Part shown: one piece after another, positions 24,111 through 35,415 of the stretch | Position numbering within the stretch: position 1 is the first letter of the stretch | Layout: each line of letters starts with the position of its first letter | Source: Yponomeuta sedellus | Lineage: Eukaryota > Arthropoda > Insecta > Lepidoptera > Yponomeutidae | Reading direction: 5' to 3' | Length of the DNA stretch: 64,000 nt | Assembly (NCBI GenBank): GCA_934045075.1 | Contig: OW203729.1 | Span: 5,985,816-6,049,815 of the forward strand | Made by a program: the position numbers and the translations under genes | The notes under the pieces: generated by a model | The model's database searches: none | What the model saw: the letters and a program-made list of their open reading frames with translations, nothing else | Told to the model about the DNA's origin: nothing

Positions 24111-25163
24111 GAATGAGAGAGCAAGCCAACTGTAGCAGATGCCGTAAGCTCCTCACGTCTCCAGCGAAGCGTCAGCGATAATCGTGTCTGCGTTATAAAT
24201 TGCGGTGCTCACTCAAGCATGCCTGGGCTCGGCTTGCTTTGGCGCGAAACAGCCAGATTATGGCTGGGGGCGCCTGGAAGAGAAGCGTTCATCTATTAAG
24301 GACCTCGCTAAAACAATGAAAAATGGACAGTGCTACTTTATGGAAAAAAAAACGTTTTACTGAGTCCCAAAGCCAACGCGTCGACGCCAACACTATTGCA
24401 TGCACTTTGTAGGTGTGCCGTTATGACAGCGAAATTCCAGGTTTCAAAGGGCTGGCAGATCATAGAATACGTGACCTTTTACAATTTTTTAAGGGTGTGA
24501 AGCACTTGAACGCGTTACCTATAGCGTATTTGATTACGGTCTATCAACGTATTAAATTTGCCTGCGCACGGCCCACTTTTGGGAAAATCCCGGTTTTTTC
24601 GTATTGGGTTTACAAGAAAAGGCATCTGTTAACTAGGGCAGGTACTTACTGATCTCTTCTTTCATACCAATTAGTCTTGACGCTGGGTCGCTAGGAAGGT
24701 CGTTAGTCAACGTAGCTATGGCTGTAATTGGAGGCTTTGCCAACAGTCGCCCATTAGTCATCAAAGGGTAGCCCGAGGTTTGAGATGAGAAAGCGTTAGT
24801 GATTCATCTTCTGCGTCAATATACTTCTCGTACAATCACAAATTCCGCGGTACTTATCAAACGACATATAATAAAACATCAATCCAATGAATATAAATAT
24901 ATTCATTGAATTGATTTATTCAAGGTTGGCTGGAAGAAATCTCTTACAGAGATAAGCTCGCCTTTGTACACGTTACATCTTATATAATGTCCTATTTAAT
25001 GCTTCATGTGCAATAAAGTATAATACTTAATAATAATATTATAATTTATTTTATTCGTTTTGTCAACGTAGCTAATAATATATCTATACCAAATCTCAGT
25101 TCTGTAGTACTTATTATGCGCGGACAGACAGACGGACGGACTTGGCGAAATTATAAAGGTTCG
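24111..25163 (+). other. ERK intron 1 interval, no element recognised
   Basis: Mixed-composition DNA containing a short inverted repeat near 24879-24923 (ATTGATGTTTTA / TATTCATTGAATTGAT region). The tract around 25110-25160 (GACAGACAGACGGACGGAC) is a short tetranucleotide repeat of a type common near insect retroposons. No gene is supported. Confidence 0.35.
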
Positions 25164-25512
25164 TTACTTTGCTGAATTCCGCCAAAAATCCCACAAGCAC
25201 CATGCGGCTAGCTAATGCACCGCCCTCCCTCCCACTTTTTCAAGCAGAAGCAAGACACGAACACACCACCACCAACACCAATACTTGTGTGAGAAAACAC
25301 GCGACGCGTCACTTGCATCGTTGACTTGCATTTGGGAGCCTGAGGATGCCTCGTGTTAGAGGCGAAACGCGTCGCGTGTTTTCTCACACAAGTATTGGTG
25401 TTGGTGGTGGTGTGTTCGTGTCTTGCTTCTGCTTGAAAAAGTGGGAGGGAGGGCGGTGCATTAGCTAGCCGCATGGTGCTTGTGGGATTTTTGGCGGAAT
25501 TGAGCAAAGTAA
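25164..25512. repeat. Long foldback: 146-bp arms, 57-bp loop, one mismatch
   Basis: The left arm 25164-25309 and right arm 25367-25512 are complementary over 146 positions, with one mismatch seen by eye (CTGAATTCC against CTCAATTCC). Each arm ends at the loop with ACGCGTCGCG. The 57-base loop contains a smaller hairpin (GCCTGAGGATGCC ... GAGGC). RNA from either strand would fold into about 146 bp of duplex. The open frames across it are artefacts. It may be a foldback transposon or the product of an inverted duplication. Confidence 0.95.
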
Positions 25513-25895
25513 TTTTAACTTTTTAATGCTATTATGGATTTCCGCAAAGTAACGCCTGATTCTACAACACAATTATTGTCACTATTTTTCCATAGTATTC
25601 ATGTGTTCTCTAATCTGTGTGTGATAAATAAACATTTTTCAATTTCAATTTCAACAAGTTGAGTGGAAGTTGTAAGTATTAGCACACATTAAGATATGTC
25701 ACCGGGCATATTTTTCCGAAAAAATCTGTGAGACATGGGAAATGCATGAAGTTGCACGCACTTGCGAAAAAAAATCGCGCGTAAATTATTCCCCAACCAA
25801 ATCTGCACGCGATTTAAAATCCAGAAAGAAAAAAATCATATCATAAAAATCATCAGAAATCCATCAGAAATTCGCAAATCGTGCCTTATTGTTAA

Positions 25896-26145
25896 CTAGC
25901 TGTGCCCCGCGGTGTTTGTTACCCGCGGCTTATCGATTTTCCCATGAGAATATGTATTATAAAGGCAAATAAATATTATCTTATCTTATAAGATATTTTC
26001 TGGCAGTAAAACGTAGCCTATGTGTTAATCCAGGGTGTCGGCTAACTCCATACAAAATTTTATTAAAATCGCTCCAGCCGTTTAGACCTGAAGAAGTAAC
26101 AAACATACACACTCACAAACTTTCGCCTTCATAATATTAGTGTGA
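25896..26145 (-). mobile_element. Helitron-like non-autonomous element
   Basis: Read on the minus strand it begins TCACACTAATATTATGAAGG and ends with a GC-rich hairpin (CCGCGG ... CCGCGG), then GGCACAGCTAG. It is flanked by A on the 5' side and T on the 3' side. TC start, 3' hairpin, CTAG end and A/T insertion are Helitron hallmarks. Internal sequence includes a 3-part AAGATA-rich insertion relative to the copy at 27817-28009. No Rep/helicase is encoded. Confidence 0.8.
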
Positions 26146-26750
26146 TGTGATGATAAAACAAATTTTGTTCTCGCTTTAGCGATGCACCGGTTCTTTACTG
26201 AAGTGCATTTATTAAACAATATTCACACGCTTGTGTGCAAGTCAAAGAGATGAATTAATCCGTGGGGATTGACCTTGTCACTGATGATTACCAATAAATT
26301 ATTCAACCGAGAAACCGGCTCTAGAGATAATCCTGTCCTAGCGGAGAGGCGAACACAAGATCGATCTTGGTTGACGGATTGCGAAATGTTGCAGATCAGA
26401 TGACCACTACTATTGTTCGAATAAGTCAAGTTTAACAACAGTATTATAAATCTATGCAATTGTAATATAGATAGAATCTTCTCTATTACGGTGGAAGGTT
26501 TACTGTACCAGAAATTATATAAAAATATAGTATATTTGGTGGCCTTATTACTTAATAAAAGTGTAGTAATATCTGATCAAAAATCCAAGTGCTTGTGTCT
26601 TGATTGCTTTACACCAATAACAACTTGATTAAAGTAATTTTCAATGGACTTTGTAATGAAATTTTCCTTTTCTAAGTTGGCCGACGACTTATTTATTACT
26701 TATTACTCTTGTATTGTAAAGCCCACTTAGCCCAGCTGATAGTTTTCCTT

Positions 26751-26967
26751 TTAAACTCCTAAGCCCTGGCGTCCCAGAAATACTACATCACGAATAAATT
26801 TCTTAATTCACACCCAATGGTTTAGTAGGAAGTCCGGAAAACTTACTGTTCCAGGTCCAATATTTTCCTTATATTTCTTTTGGACAACAAGAAGAAAAAG
26901 TTCTTCAAAATCTACATTGTTTTAGAAGACTTGAAGTAACTGTTACCTCCAGGGCTTAGGAGGTTAA
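26751..26967. mobile_element. Short MITE, 19-bp inverted ends
   Basis: The ends TTAAACTCCTAAGCCCTGG (26751-26769) and CCAGGGCTTAGGAGGTTAA (26949-26967) are complementary with one mismatch. The 217-bp element is non-coding. The CCTCCTAAG motif recalls the inner TIR block of the MITE at 16716-17275. Confidence 0.7.
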
Positions 26968-27816
26968 CTTAATTATATTATGAGTAATTTACCCTTCTGC
27001 CACGATTTTTTTCACGTTTCACACAGCCGTTCAGCTAACAAAGAGGGATACTCTAAAAAAAGCTCTTTATAGCTTAATACTTAGCAAACGGATCCCTTAA
27101 TGGTTTTCCTACACCTTCCCTAATTTAGGTGTAACCTACAAAAATGTATTTAATATTGTATTCTACCGTTTTCTCTGCGTCATTATCATGCGTAGCCTCT
27201 TCGGTATATACCTCTGTGTACGGTTATACCTCTTTGATACGCATCTATTCACATTCAGGTATCATAAATATTTAATAAAAGTAATCCATGACTCATACTC
27301 CCGTCAATCATGAAATCTCCGGCTCTAAGACAGATTAAGAGCCTATATAGTAGGCAGTTAGATCCAGTACTAAGACTTAGAAATCAGCTAAGAAGATATT
27401 TTTGGAAACTCCTTGAGTCAGAAGTTAGGTATTGTTCATCGAATTCGAACAATTCGCGTGAGACATGATCTATCTTTGCGCGCTATGGTACAGTCGCTCT
27501 GGCTAGTCGAGCGACGCCTGCAACGATGGAAATTTGATTAACGTCCAACGCCTTGACTCGGCCCGCAGTGCCATATCATGCAGATCACGTACAGGTACAT
27601 TGGCTACATGACTATCCCCTGAACCCTATCCTCCATAATTTACCCTAATGATGGGTTGCTACAAAGACTCACCTCGTGAATATTCGCACGTATAGAGTTC
27701 TTATAATAATAAGTTCTTCACACAAACACAGTCACTTGTGCAGGCCCCAAACTAGAATACCCTGTGCAATGATTGTCAGCATTTTACATTTGCACTTAAT
27801 AAGATTTGACACATTA

Positions 27817-28009
27817 TCACACTAACATTATAAAGGCGAAAGTTTGTGAGTGAGTCCGTTTGTTACTTCTTCAAGTCTAAACGGCTGGAGCGATATTAAT
27901 AAAATTCGGTATAGAGTTAACTGACACCCTAGATGATTCACTGCGGGAAAATATCTTATTCCCATGGGAAAATCGATAAACCGCGGCAAACACCGCGGGG
28001 CACAGCTAG
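27817..28009 (+). mobile_element. Helitron-like non-autonomous element
   Basis: Starts TCACACTAACATTATAAAGG after an A and ends GGGGCACAGCTAG before a T. The CCGCGGCAAACACCGCGG hairpin lies just before the end. At 193 bp it is a second copy of the family at 25896-26145. It resembles the short lepidopteran Helitron-like families in structure; the family name was not checked. Confidence 0.8.
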
Positions 28010-28884
28010 TATCACATAACTCCTAAACTCATGTACCCCGGAGCGGTAGGCAGAGTACAGTTCTCGCCACCTCCATTCTTCTTTCGCTAAGATTTGATAT
28101 GTTACGCTTTATTGCTAAAAAAACACATTAAAAGTGGGTTTCTAAATGCCTAATGTATTTTTAAGGTAAAAAACTGCCAATGAAAACTGAATGGAATATC
28201 GTTATCGCTTTAGTGAGCAAAATTTTTCTAAACAGTCAACGCTGAATGAATAATTTAACCTTGAGATAAAATCCTTGTACCGAAATCATCATATTTAAAG
28301 GGTTGCTCTGCGACTAAATACGCTATGTTTATTATTGTATATTGTTATGGATGTGGTGTTAATTAACGCAATATTCAGTTGACTGACGCTGGCGCGGTCG
28401 GCATTACGCAGATACCTGACCTGTTCAGCTTAACAATGTGACAAATTACGTAACAGAACAGAGCATATAAAGGATGATCATAACAGACGGGCCACGCGTA
28501 ATAAAAATCATGTATTCCGTGTGACTCCGGAATTCAGTTAATAGTCGGGTTGTTGGTATTTTTTTATTTCAGTTAGTTAATTTTTTTTAATAAGAAATGT
28601 TGACACTTGACTCCAGTAACTCCTCATGGTAAGCGAAGACCGGGTCTACGTTGTTATGATGTGACATGGTTTTATTTAACTTCATGTTTAATAAGTGTAT
28701 TATGTTCAGTTTATTTAGTAACGCCAGCAGGCCGAATATCAACAAATTCACTAATAACACAGTCTATGTTGACATTCCTACATCCACAAATTTTGCAGAC
28801 GTATAATTTAAATTTGTATATAAGCAAAATAAAACTTAGTAACTGAAGCAATATACTCCTTTTAATTTAACAACTAATTGAGTG

Positions 28885-29080
28885 TAATTCCCAAATTCTT
28901 CCCGCGGGTGTCGTAAAAGGCGACTAAGGGACACAAACTGGGGGGTGGGCAGCAGCGCCCCCTGCAGTACAATTCCACCAAACTGCGATCCCCAACCCGC
29001 ATGCCCAGCGTGGGGATTATGGGCATAACCCCACAATGATGGCACAACCTTGCGCTATGGCGCTTATTAGGGGAGGGTTA
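28885..29080 (+). repeat. Non-LTR retroelement 3' fragment, split by a MITE
   Basis: Copy of the 11278-11470 segment (CTTCCCGCGGGTGTCGTAAA to AGGGGAGGG). The continuation TTATGTCCAGCATTGGAC resumes at 29286, after the MITE at 29081-29285. The 11-kb copy reads straight through (GGGCTATGTCCAGCAGTGGAC), which defines the empty site. Confidence 0.75.
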
Positions 29081-29285
29081 GGGTTGGACCTCATCTGGCG
29101 GCACGGAATCGCCTTTTTCCGTCGCCCTTTCTCTTTCTGTCGCTTAGAATTCTGTCGCTTATAGCGCGCCGCGTGCTATCGCATTATGCTTACTGTCTCG
29201 GTCTAGCAAATGGCAGTTCTAAGCGACAGAAAGAGAAAGGGCGACGGAAAAAGGCGATTCCGTGCTGCCAGATGAGGTCCAACCC
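29081..29285. mobile_element. Foldback MITE, 66-bp TIRs, TTA target duplication (PIF/Harbinger-like)
   Basis: The TIRs 29081-29146 and 29220-29285 match over 66 bp with one mismatch and begin GGGTTGGACCTCATCTGGC. TTA is present on both sides (29078-29080 and 29286-29288). The uninterrupted relative at 11278-11470 supports a real insertion. The 3-bp TTA duplication and terminal GGG fit the PIF/Harbinger superfamily. At 205 bp it has no transposase. Confidence 0.85.
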
Positions 29286-30184
29286 TTATGTCCAGCATTG
29301 GACTAATATGGCCCGAGGAGAGTGTAATTTGCCTACAGTACAATGCTTGCAAGCCTTTTACCACTTCCTGGCGAGTTACAGATTTGAAATTTGCATGCTT
29401 ATTAATATTAAAATGATAGGCGGATACAGTAGATTAGACATTAACTCTTTTTTCGATTCTCTATCGTGGGTATATAAAGGATTACCAACAAAACTTGCTT
29501 TCAGGTTTTGTGACAGAGGGAAGAGGCGGGGAGGGTCTCTTAGGGAGACCTTTAACCAACACCAGGACATTGCATCGGCTATTTAAAAACAGAAGCAACC
29601 AAATTGGTTATATTTTTTTTTTAAATGCACTAACCCGTGATAAGGACAATTTTAAAAATCTAAAAACATCTGGCTGAAGTAATTTGCATCACTTGTAGCC
29701 CCAAGCGACAGAAAGAGAAAGGGCGACGGAAAAAGGCGATTCCGTGCTGCCAGATGAGGTCCAACCCTTATGTCCAGCATTGGACTAATATGGCCCGAGG
29801 AGAGTGTAATTTGCCTACAGTACAATGCTTGCAAGCCTTTTACCACTTCCTGGCGAGTTACAGATTTGAAATTTGCATGCTTATTAATATTAAAATGATA
29901 GGCGGATACAGTAGATTAGACATTAACTCTTTTTTCGATTCTCTATCGTGGGTATATAAAGGATTACCAACAAAACTTGCCTTCAGGTTTTGTGACAGAG
30001 GGAAGAGGCGGGGAGGGTCTCTTAGGGAGACCTTTAACCAACACCAGGACATTGCATCGCCTATTTAAAAACAGAAGCAACCAAATTGGTTATATATTTT
30101 TTTTAAATGCACTACCCCGTGATAAGGGCAATTTTAAAAATCTAAAAACATCTGGCTGAAGTAATTTGCATCACTTGTAGCCCC
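29221..30184. repeat. Tandem duplication, 482-bp unit, two near-identical copies
   Basis: The unit 29221-29702 repeats at 29703-30184 with only a few changes (for example GCTTTCAGG/GCCTTCAGG and ATCGGC/ATCGCC). Each unit starts inside the right TIR of the MITE (AAGCGACAGAAAGAGAAAGG) and ends in a SINE family A fragment (CACTTGTAGCCCC). Matching 104-residue open frames in both copies are a consequence of the duplication and resemble no known protein. Confidence 0.92.
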
Positions 30185-30350
30185 AAGTACCTACTTTGCG
30201 GTTAGGTCGCTGCCTGTACGTAATACAGAGAGTATTGTTAAGAGGTTCGAAATTTCACTGAAGCCGGTGAGTCGCACATTAGATCAGTTGGAAGAGCGCT
30301 GGCACGGATAGCCAGAGGTCGCGGGTTCGAATCCCGGCATGGGTGGAATT
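30090..30350. mobile_element. SINE family A, inverted fragments
   Basis: From about 30100 to 30205 the family reads on the minus strand (ACATCTGGCTGAAGTAATTT, CTACTTTGCGGTTAGG). From 30208 it reads on the plus strand (TCGCTGCCTGTACGTAATAC, AGAGCGCTGGCACGGATAGC, GGGTTCGAATCCCGG). The two parts meet head to head and overlap the end of the tandem duplication. Confidence 0.7.
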
Positions 30351-31202
30351 TTAATGGGTGGGTTTTTAAAACCAAATTGGTACACATAGTAATGAAAAAC
30401 TCACTAATGAACAGTAGTGAAACAGGAACCGCATAAAATTCCAGATCCAATGCCATAGAATGAATGAAATACTAGTAGCTAGGTATGATCGGAGTTGTAT
30501 GCGGGAGCGGCAGACAAGATTTCATAAGAATGCCAGTTCGTTACAAATAGAAAGTTACCGTGGAACTCGTGGAAAATACCAATAAACTTCTGACTCTATA
30601 CGTGTTAATATTCATAAGTTAATAACGAATTTCTTGCCTAACTTTGCTGCCTCGTACGATATATTTTTATTTACTTCGTAGGTTATCTTTTAATTTATCT
30701 CCGGGTTGGATTTTTTCTTTTGCGGCACTGTAGGGGTACAAGAAATAAATTATCAATTGCCCTAATCTAACGACAGCTAATTAGATTAGAACTCTATTGT
30801 ACACACCAGAAAACAAAATACATAAAAAGGCTTACACATCTAAGCTATTGCCGTATACAATTGGCGGTCTTATCGCTAAAAGCGATCTCTTCCAATCTAT
30901 CTATCTACACAACTCAAAATAACAATTAGAGTCTGTTAGCTTTTACAATATACCTCGCGCTCTAGAGTAGGCTTCGGTTTTCGCCGAAAGCACACGAGTG
31001 TAATACTTACTGCTCTGTATAAAAGGTTTCGGTTAAAGGCTCCGCCGCCCCCAACTTTACCCACCAACCCACAACTAGGGTGGTTATACAAAGAAAGGCC
31101 GAGATCGCAGAAGTTTGCGGCCCGAGCTGCAAGCGAGGGACGTAAATATGCGATCGAGAGCTTTCTTTATTACCTCCCGTGTTGTGTACATCTTTTTATG
31201 TC
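30351..31202 (+). other. ERK intron 1 interval with degraded retroposon pieces
   Basis: A diverged copy of retroposon D (GTACACACCAGAAAACAAAA ... GGCGGTCTTATCGC) lies at about 30799-30905. At 30935-31000 the sequence is complementary to 52165-52235 (CTTCGGTTTTCGCCGAAAGC), another dispersed repeat. No gene is supported. Confidence 0.45.
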
Positions 31203-31271
31203 TACACTTGGCCAGAAAGCGACTTTTTCCGTACGCGCAGCGTGCGGAAAAAGCCACTTTATTGCCAGGTG
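31203..31271. repeat. Short hairpin element
   Basis: ACACTTGGCCAGAAAGCGAC and GCCACTTTATTGCCAGGTGT are imperfect complements. They surround CTTTTTCCGTACGC / GCGTGCGGAAAAAG, so nearly the whole 69 bp folds on itself. Probably a MITE remnant. Confidence 0.6.
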
Positions 31272-31500
31272 TGGCATAAAATATTGAAAAAGGCCCTTTG
31301 TTATTAACCCGTCACAGTTTTTTTTTATTTATTTTACTTTATTAGTGTTTAAAACAGATAACAAAGTTTTGTATTAAACGGGGCTAATCGCGATTAGATA
31401 GATAGATAGAGAACACTTTATTGTACATAAAAATGGAAATTTCAGAAACACAGATATTTCTTAATCTAAGATTATTATATATTAGGTAACACGTAATTAA

Positions 31501-31642
31501 TTAAAACTGTTTTAGTACGGATTTCACTCGTTTTTTATATTATTTTTTTTTACAATTTTCCGACGTTTCGGCACATTTACAGGTGCCGTGGTCTCGGTTG
31601 ACCGAGAATAAACGAGTGAAATCCGTACTAAAACAGTTTTAA
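31501..31642. mobile_element. MITE with 33-bp perfect inverted ends
   Basis: Arms 31501-31533 and 31610-31642 are exact complements (core AAAACTGTTTTAGTACGGAT). The interior carries the CCGACGTTTCGGC ... GTGCCGTGGTCTCGG motif; a related GACGTTTCG ... GCCGTGGTCACGG segment follows at 31700-31730. Non-coding. Confidence 0.8.
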
Positions 31643-31890
31643 TTATGTCTAGTACTCGTGTTAACCTTAGAAAATACAACACGTAATTACCTTAATTCCC
31701 GACGTTTCGCTGCGTCGCAGTTGCCGTGGTCACGGGTAGACTGAAGAGGCGAGTGTAGTCAATTATTGTGGGTAGTCAGTTTTAGTTACACAGTAAAAGT
31801 CGGTACCCACAATAGCGATTAGACCCGTTTAATATGGAACTATGTATGAGTATGGAGAATCATTAAGAGACAAACAATTAAGGCGTTTCG

Positions 31891-32215
31891 GGGCGCTACC
31901 TAGCGCCACCAATCGAAAAAAAATCATAACTTGTTTTATAATACATTTTTATCTAAAAGTGAACATGAGATATCACTATTATAGATATAACTAATTTTAG
32001 AACTTACAGTCTCGAACCTATGATCAATAGATTAGAACTTATTTTTCGCTAAAAACCGCCGCGGAAAGTGATTAAAGTCCTTGATTGTTGGTTCTAGGTT
32101 CTAGACTGTAGGTTTTAAAAATAGTCGTCGCAGTTGTTAAGATTTCTCATGTTCACTTTTAATAAAAACGTTTTAGAAAAACGTTATGATTTTTTTCCAT
32201 TGGCGGCGCTAGTTG
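31891..32215. mobile_element. MITE with GCGCTA-type ends, copy 1
   Basis: The left end CTAGCGCCACCAATCGAAAA and right end TTCCATTGGCGGCGCTAG are complementary. A second inverted block follows (AAAAGTGAACATGAGA / TCTCATGTTCACTTTTAA). The interior holds TTAGAACTTACAGTCTCGAA and its inverted match TAGACTGTAGGTTTT. A second copy lies at 36333-36668. Confidence 0.75.
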
Positions 32216-34324
32216 GCAACCCCAAGCACGTTAATTGTTCTGATTTGTTCTTTTTGACACTTAATGAAATTAGATTTTCTAGGAAACAAACTTTCCGTCA
32301 AAGAGACGCCAAGGACGTTTCATAGCACTTTGAATGCGACTGAGCGACTTTGAATTGGTGGACTAGTCCAACCAGTGTCTCCATTATGTAAATTGAGAGT
32401 TACGGTGTTGCAAGGGTAAAAATACGGTGATTTTAGATCAGATTACGGTGAATCACTTAAAAGAGTACCGTGTAAATTACTGTGCAATTTTTCAAAGGAC
32501 AAAAAAACAACATTATAAACCAAATCAAGTCCGACAATATAATGAATAATAAATTAATACTTAAATGTTTGTGAAACATACAAAATGTTACTCTGAATCA
32601 GATTCAAGCAAGCCAGTGTCTCTTTCGTAAATGGATTTATTCATTTTCGACAGCATGTCGCTAGTTGGCATGAAATCAATGCAGTTTTTCCCATTAGTAT
32701 TGTGTCGGTCATGTACGAAGTACGATTAAGATACGTTACCATGCAATGAACGAAAGGAAACGTTTCCCAGTGATAATCGGACATTCGGTCTATTCGTTCA
32801 TTGCTCTCGCGGTCACGGATTGGCTGAATGAATAAATGAACCGGACCGGGTGACCGAATATGGCCGAGAGCGAACGAACGCTGCATGAGAGTGTGGTGAT
32901 TGAACTGAACGGAGCGAAATTGTTTCGATCGGTCTCCCTTCAGCCGGTCGCTATTTTCCGAACTTTAGAAGTATGTCGTTGCAATAAAGATTGTTTTTAC
33001 TTGTTTCGTTTTTTGTTTCATTCATTGTGTCAATTCTGCTCGTTCGCGCGCTAATCCAAGTAGGAACTTTTGTAATAGTAATACTGTGTTGTTTTCTTGA
33101 TGTTAGTTTCTCTAACGAATAGAACATAATATTTTCACTGTGTTATTATAGTGAATAATTGGTGAAGGAGATTTTTCTATTTCGTGCGCTTTGGGACGCT
33201 TATTTCTGTGGTAGTAATCTTGTTCTGCGAGCTACATTTGTTGTTTGCAAATAACAAAAGTAGCTTACGAAAATCTAGATGGTAATTATTATTTCATTGT
33301 ACGTAGGAAAAAAAACTACTCGAACTAAAATATTTTTTGATTGATTTTTATCATAATACTTATAATATAATGGTGGCACGGCAACATTAAAAAATATTAA
33401 TCATAAATTAATGGTCCTGTAAAAATGAAGATATTAAAAAAAAAGCATATTTTATGGCTGAAAGGTCAAAACGTGAACGTTGAGATGGTTTTACTATGGG
33501 GTCCTAATAGTACTAATATACCGTACTAGTACATTGTCTGAAATGTAACAGTACGGAGCGATCATTAAGATGTCCGAGCAGGCCCAATACTATTTCCCAT
33601 TTCGTTTCACTGACTGTTGAGTGAAAATATTTCCTTTTATTGTTCGGGTTAGCAGTTTGTTTCTTTTCTTCGTTCTTTATATGCTCTTTGGTTTTAATAT
33701 CATTTACTTGGCTAAAAATCTCTAAATCTCAACTCACTCACTAGTAAAACCAATATTAAACTTAAAACCGGCAAAACCTCTCTGTATACCGACTATTAGA
33801 CAAAAACTAGAATTTTAAATAGTTCTTAGATTACTAGTTACGTTACGTATGTGCGCGTACTTTTACGACAGTTAATTTTATTATATGACACTCATCTTAA
33901 ACACTTACCTACAAATTTCACCCCTTCCAATTTTTGAATATGAGCGAGAATATATTGCCCTTTCTAAGTATAGTTTTAACTATGTGTGGATATAAACTTG
34001 AGGGATCCCGGCAACAAGGAGCAAGTGTTGTCATTACAAAATTTGGTTGATTGACTGCGTTTCGTTTTACGCAGTACAACATGATTAAATACTTACGACG
34101 ACGTTAGTTATTATTGTAATACGGTGATATAAGACACGGTAATACTTAAAGACCTTGACGGTAGACAAAGACTAGATTACGGTGCATCTACGGTAATTAC
34201 CGTGTATATGGAGACACTGAGTCCAACCGAGTGTCCACGTTTAAGCTCCGTAGATCATAAATGGCTGGACGCACTGTTTGAACGTGTCTTTAATCTCTTT
34301 AAGAAGCTTTCACAACAATGTTTC
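32216..34324 (+). other. ERK intron 1 interval, nothing recognised
   Basis: AT-rich DNA with no transposon, tRNA or gene that can be supported. Open frames at 32641-32886 and 32860-33054 overlap on opposite strands and resemble nothing known. Confidence 0.4.
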
Positions 34325-34585
34325 AATTATTTAGGTATCGTCTTTTTAAAGCTTTTACGCCCTACAAAGACGAGGTTGAACGTACTCATAGGTCTCGGGT
34401 TCGATCCCCGGCCGGGTCAAACTAAGAAATGAACTTTTCTAGTTTGTCTGGGGTCTTGGATGTTATCTATACAATGTATTTATTGTATTAAATCGTCGAG
34501 TTAGCACCTGTAACACAAATCATTTAGTTGTACTTAGTATGGGGCTAACGAGATCTGTGTAATATGTCCATGCATCATATTTATT
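34325..34585 (+). mobile_element. SINE family E copy (T-arm plus 3' body)
   Basis: Contains the tRNA T-arm (GGTCTCGGGTTCGATCCCCG), then the body (GAACTTTTCTAGTTTGTCTG, GGCTAACGAGATCTGTGTAA), ending in ATATTTATTTATTTT. It is the intact reference for the SINE split by the BEL element (43048-43178 and 49422-49535). Its ATTT tail here is only about three units. Confidence 0.75.
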
Positions 34586-34591
34586 TATTTT

Positions 34592-35415
34592 ACCTACAAA
34601 TTTGTACGGAACACTCGCTGCGCGAGTCCCACTCGCATTGGACTGAGTTTTTTTCTTTGTTAGGTCAGTATTGATTACATAACATAATATAACATTTACA
34701 TTGCTTCTGGCCCCACACTAGGCCGTGTGTCGTGGGAACTAGAAACAACGAAATCACTAACATGTAAACATCCAAGACCTGGGCTTTTTGTTTGTCCCCA
34801 GCCGGGATTCGAACCCGGGACCTCTTGCATGGTAGGCAGACGCGCTACCGCTACGCCACAGAGGTCGTCAATTTAATCAAAATGTTTAACTATGCGCGTC
34901 TTAAGCGCGTCGCGAGTATTTCTATCTAATCAGCTCAAAAATAGCGCCAACTGTATGGCATTCTTCACGCCAACCCATCCGGTCCTTTGCTAGTCTCGTC
35001 CAATGTTTCCCGGCCTCTATCACAATGTCGCGGGTATTATAAGATAAGATAGGATAAGATAAGAATATTCTTTATTTTACACACCAGAAAATAATTACAG
35101 AGACAACAGTTACAAAAGAAGAGGTATAATTGGCGGCCTTATTGCTTATAGCAATTTCTTCGAGGCAACCTTAAATCGGAAAGATTGCTGAAGGAGAAAT
35201 TGAGACGGGTAGTTGGTGCTCATCGATTATTTATATACATACGTATATGTAATAAAATAAACTGCGAAACTTCGAACTTATAAGTGCGAAATCGCACGAA
35301 AAGAATGCGACCGTACTAGCCTTGCGTCATCGCCAGACATCCTGAATATTTCGCCTAATATTTGAAACGTTTTTTATAACAACTAGACCCCATGAGCTGT
35401 GCGAGAGAGACGGCG
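34592..35415 (+). repeat. Dispersed repeat interrupted by two retroposons
   Basis: The same repeat as 23714-24110, but split. About 34680-34915 holds a different tRNA-headed SINE on the minus strand (head GTGGCGTAGCGGTAGCGCG, T-arm CCCGGGTTCGAATCCCGG). About 35041-35275 holds retroposon D (GATAAGATAAGAATATTCTT ... CCTTAAATCGGAAAGATTGC). Either side of each insert the repeat resumes where it left off. Confidence 0.7.

Noticed and set aside
25208..25507. 99-residue frame through the hairpin
   Set aside because: A read-through of the two complementary arms, not a gene.
29173..30068. Paired 137- and 104-residue frames
   Set aside because: They are identical because of the 482-bp tandem duplication and contain LINE and SINE pieces; no protein family is recognised.
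34791..34870. Possible tRNA gene on the minus strand
   Set aside because: D-arm and T-arm are present, but the acceptor and anticodon stems do not pair well, and a SINE body follows. Classed as a SINE head.
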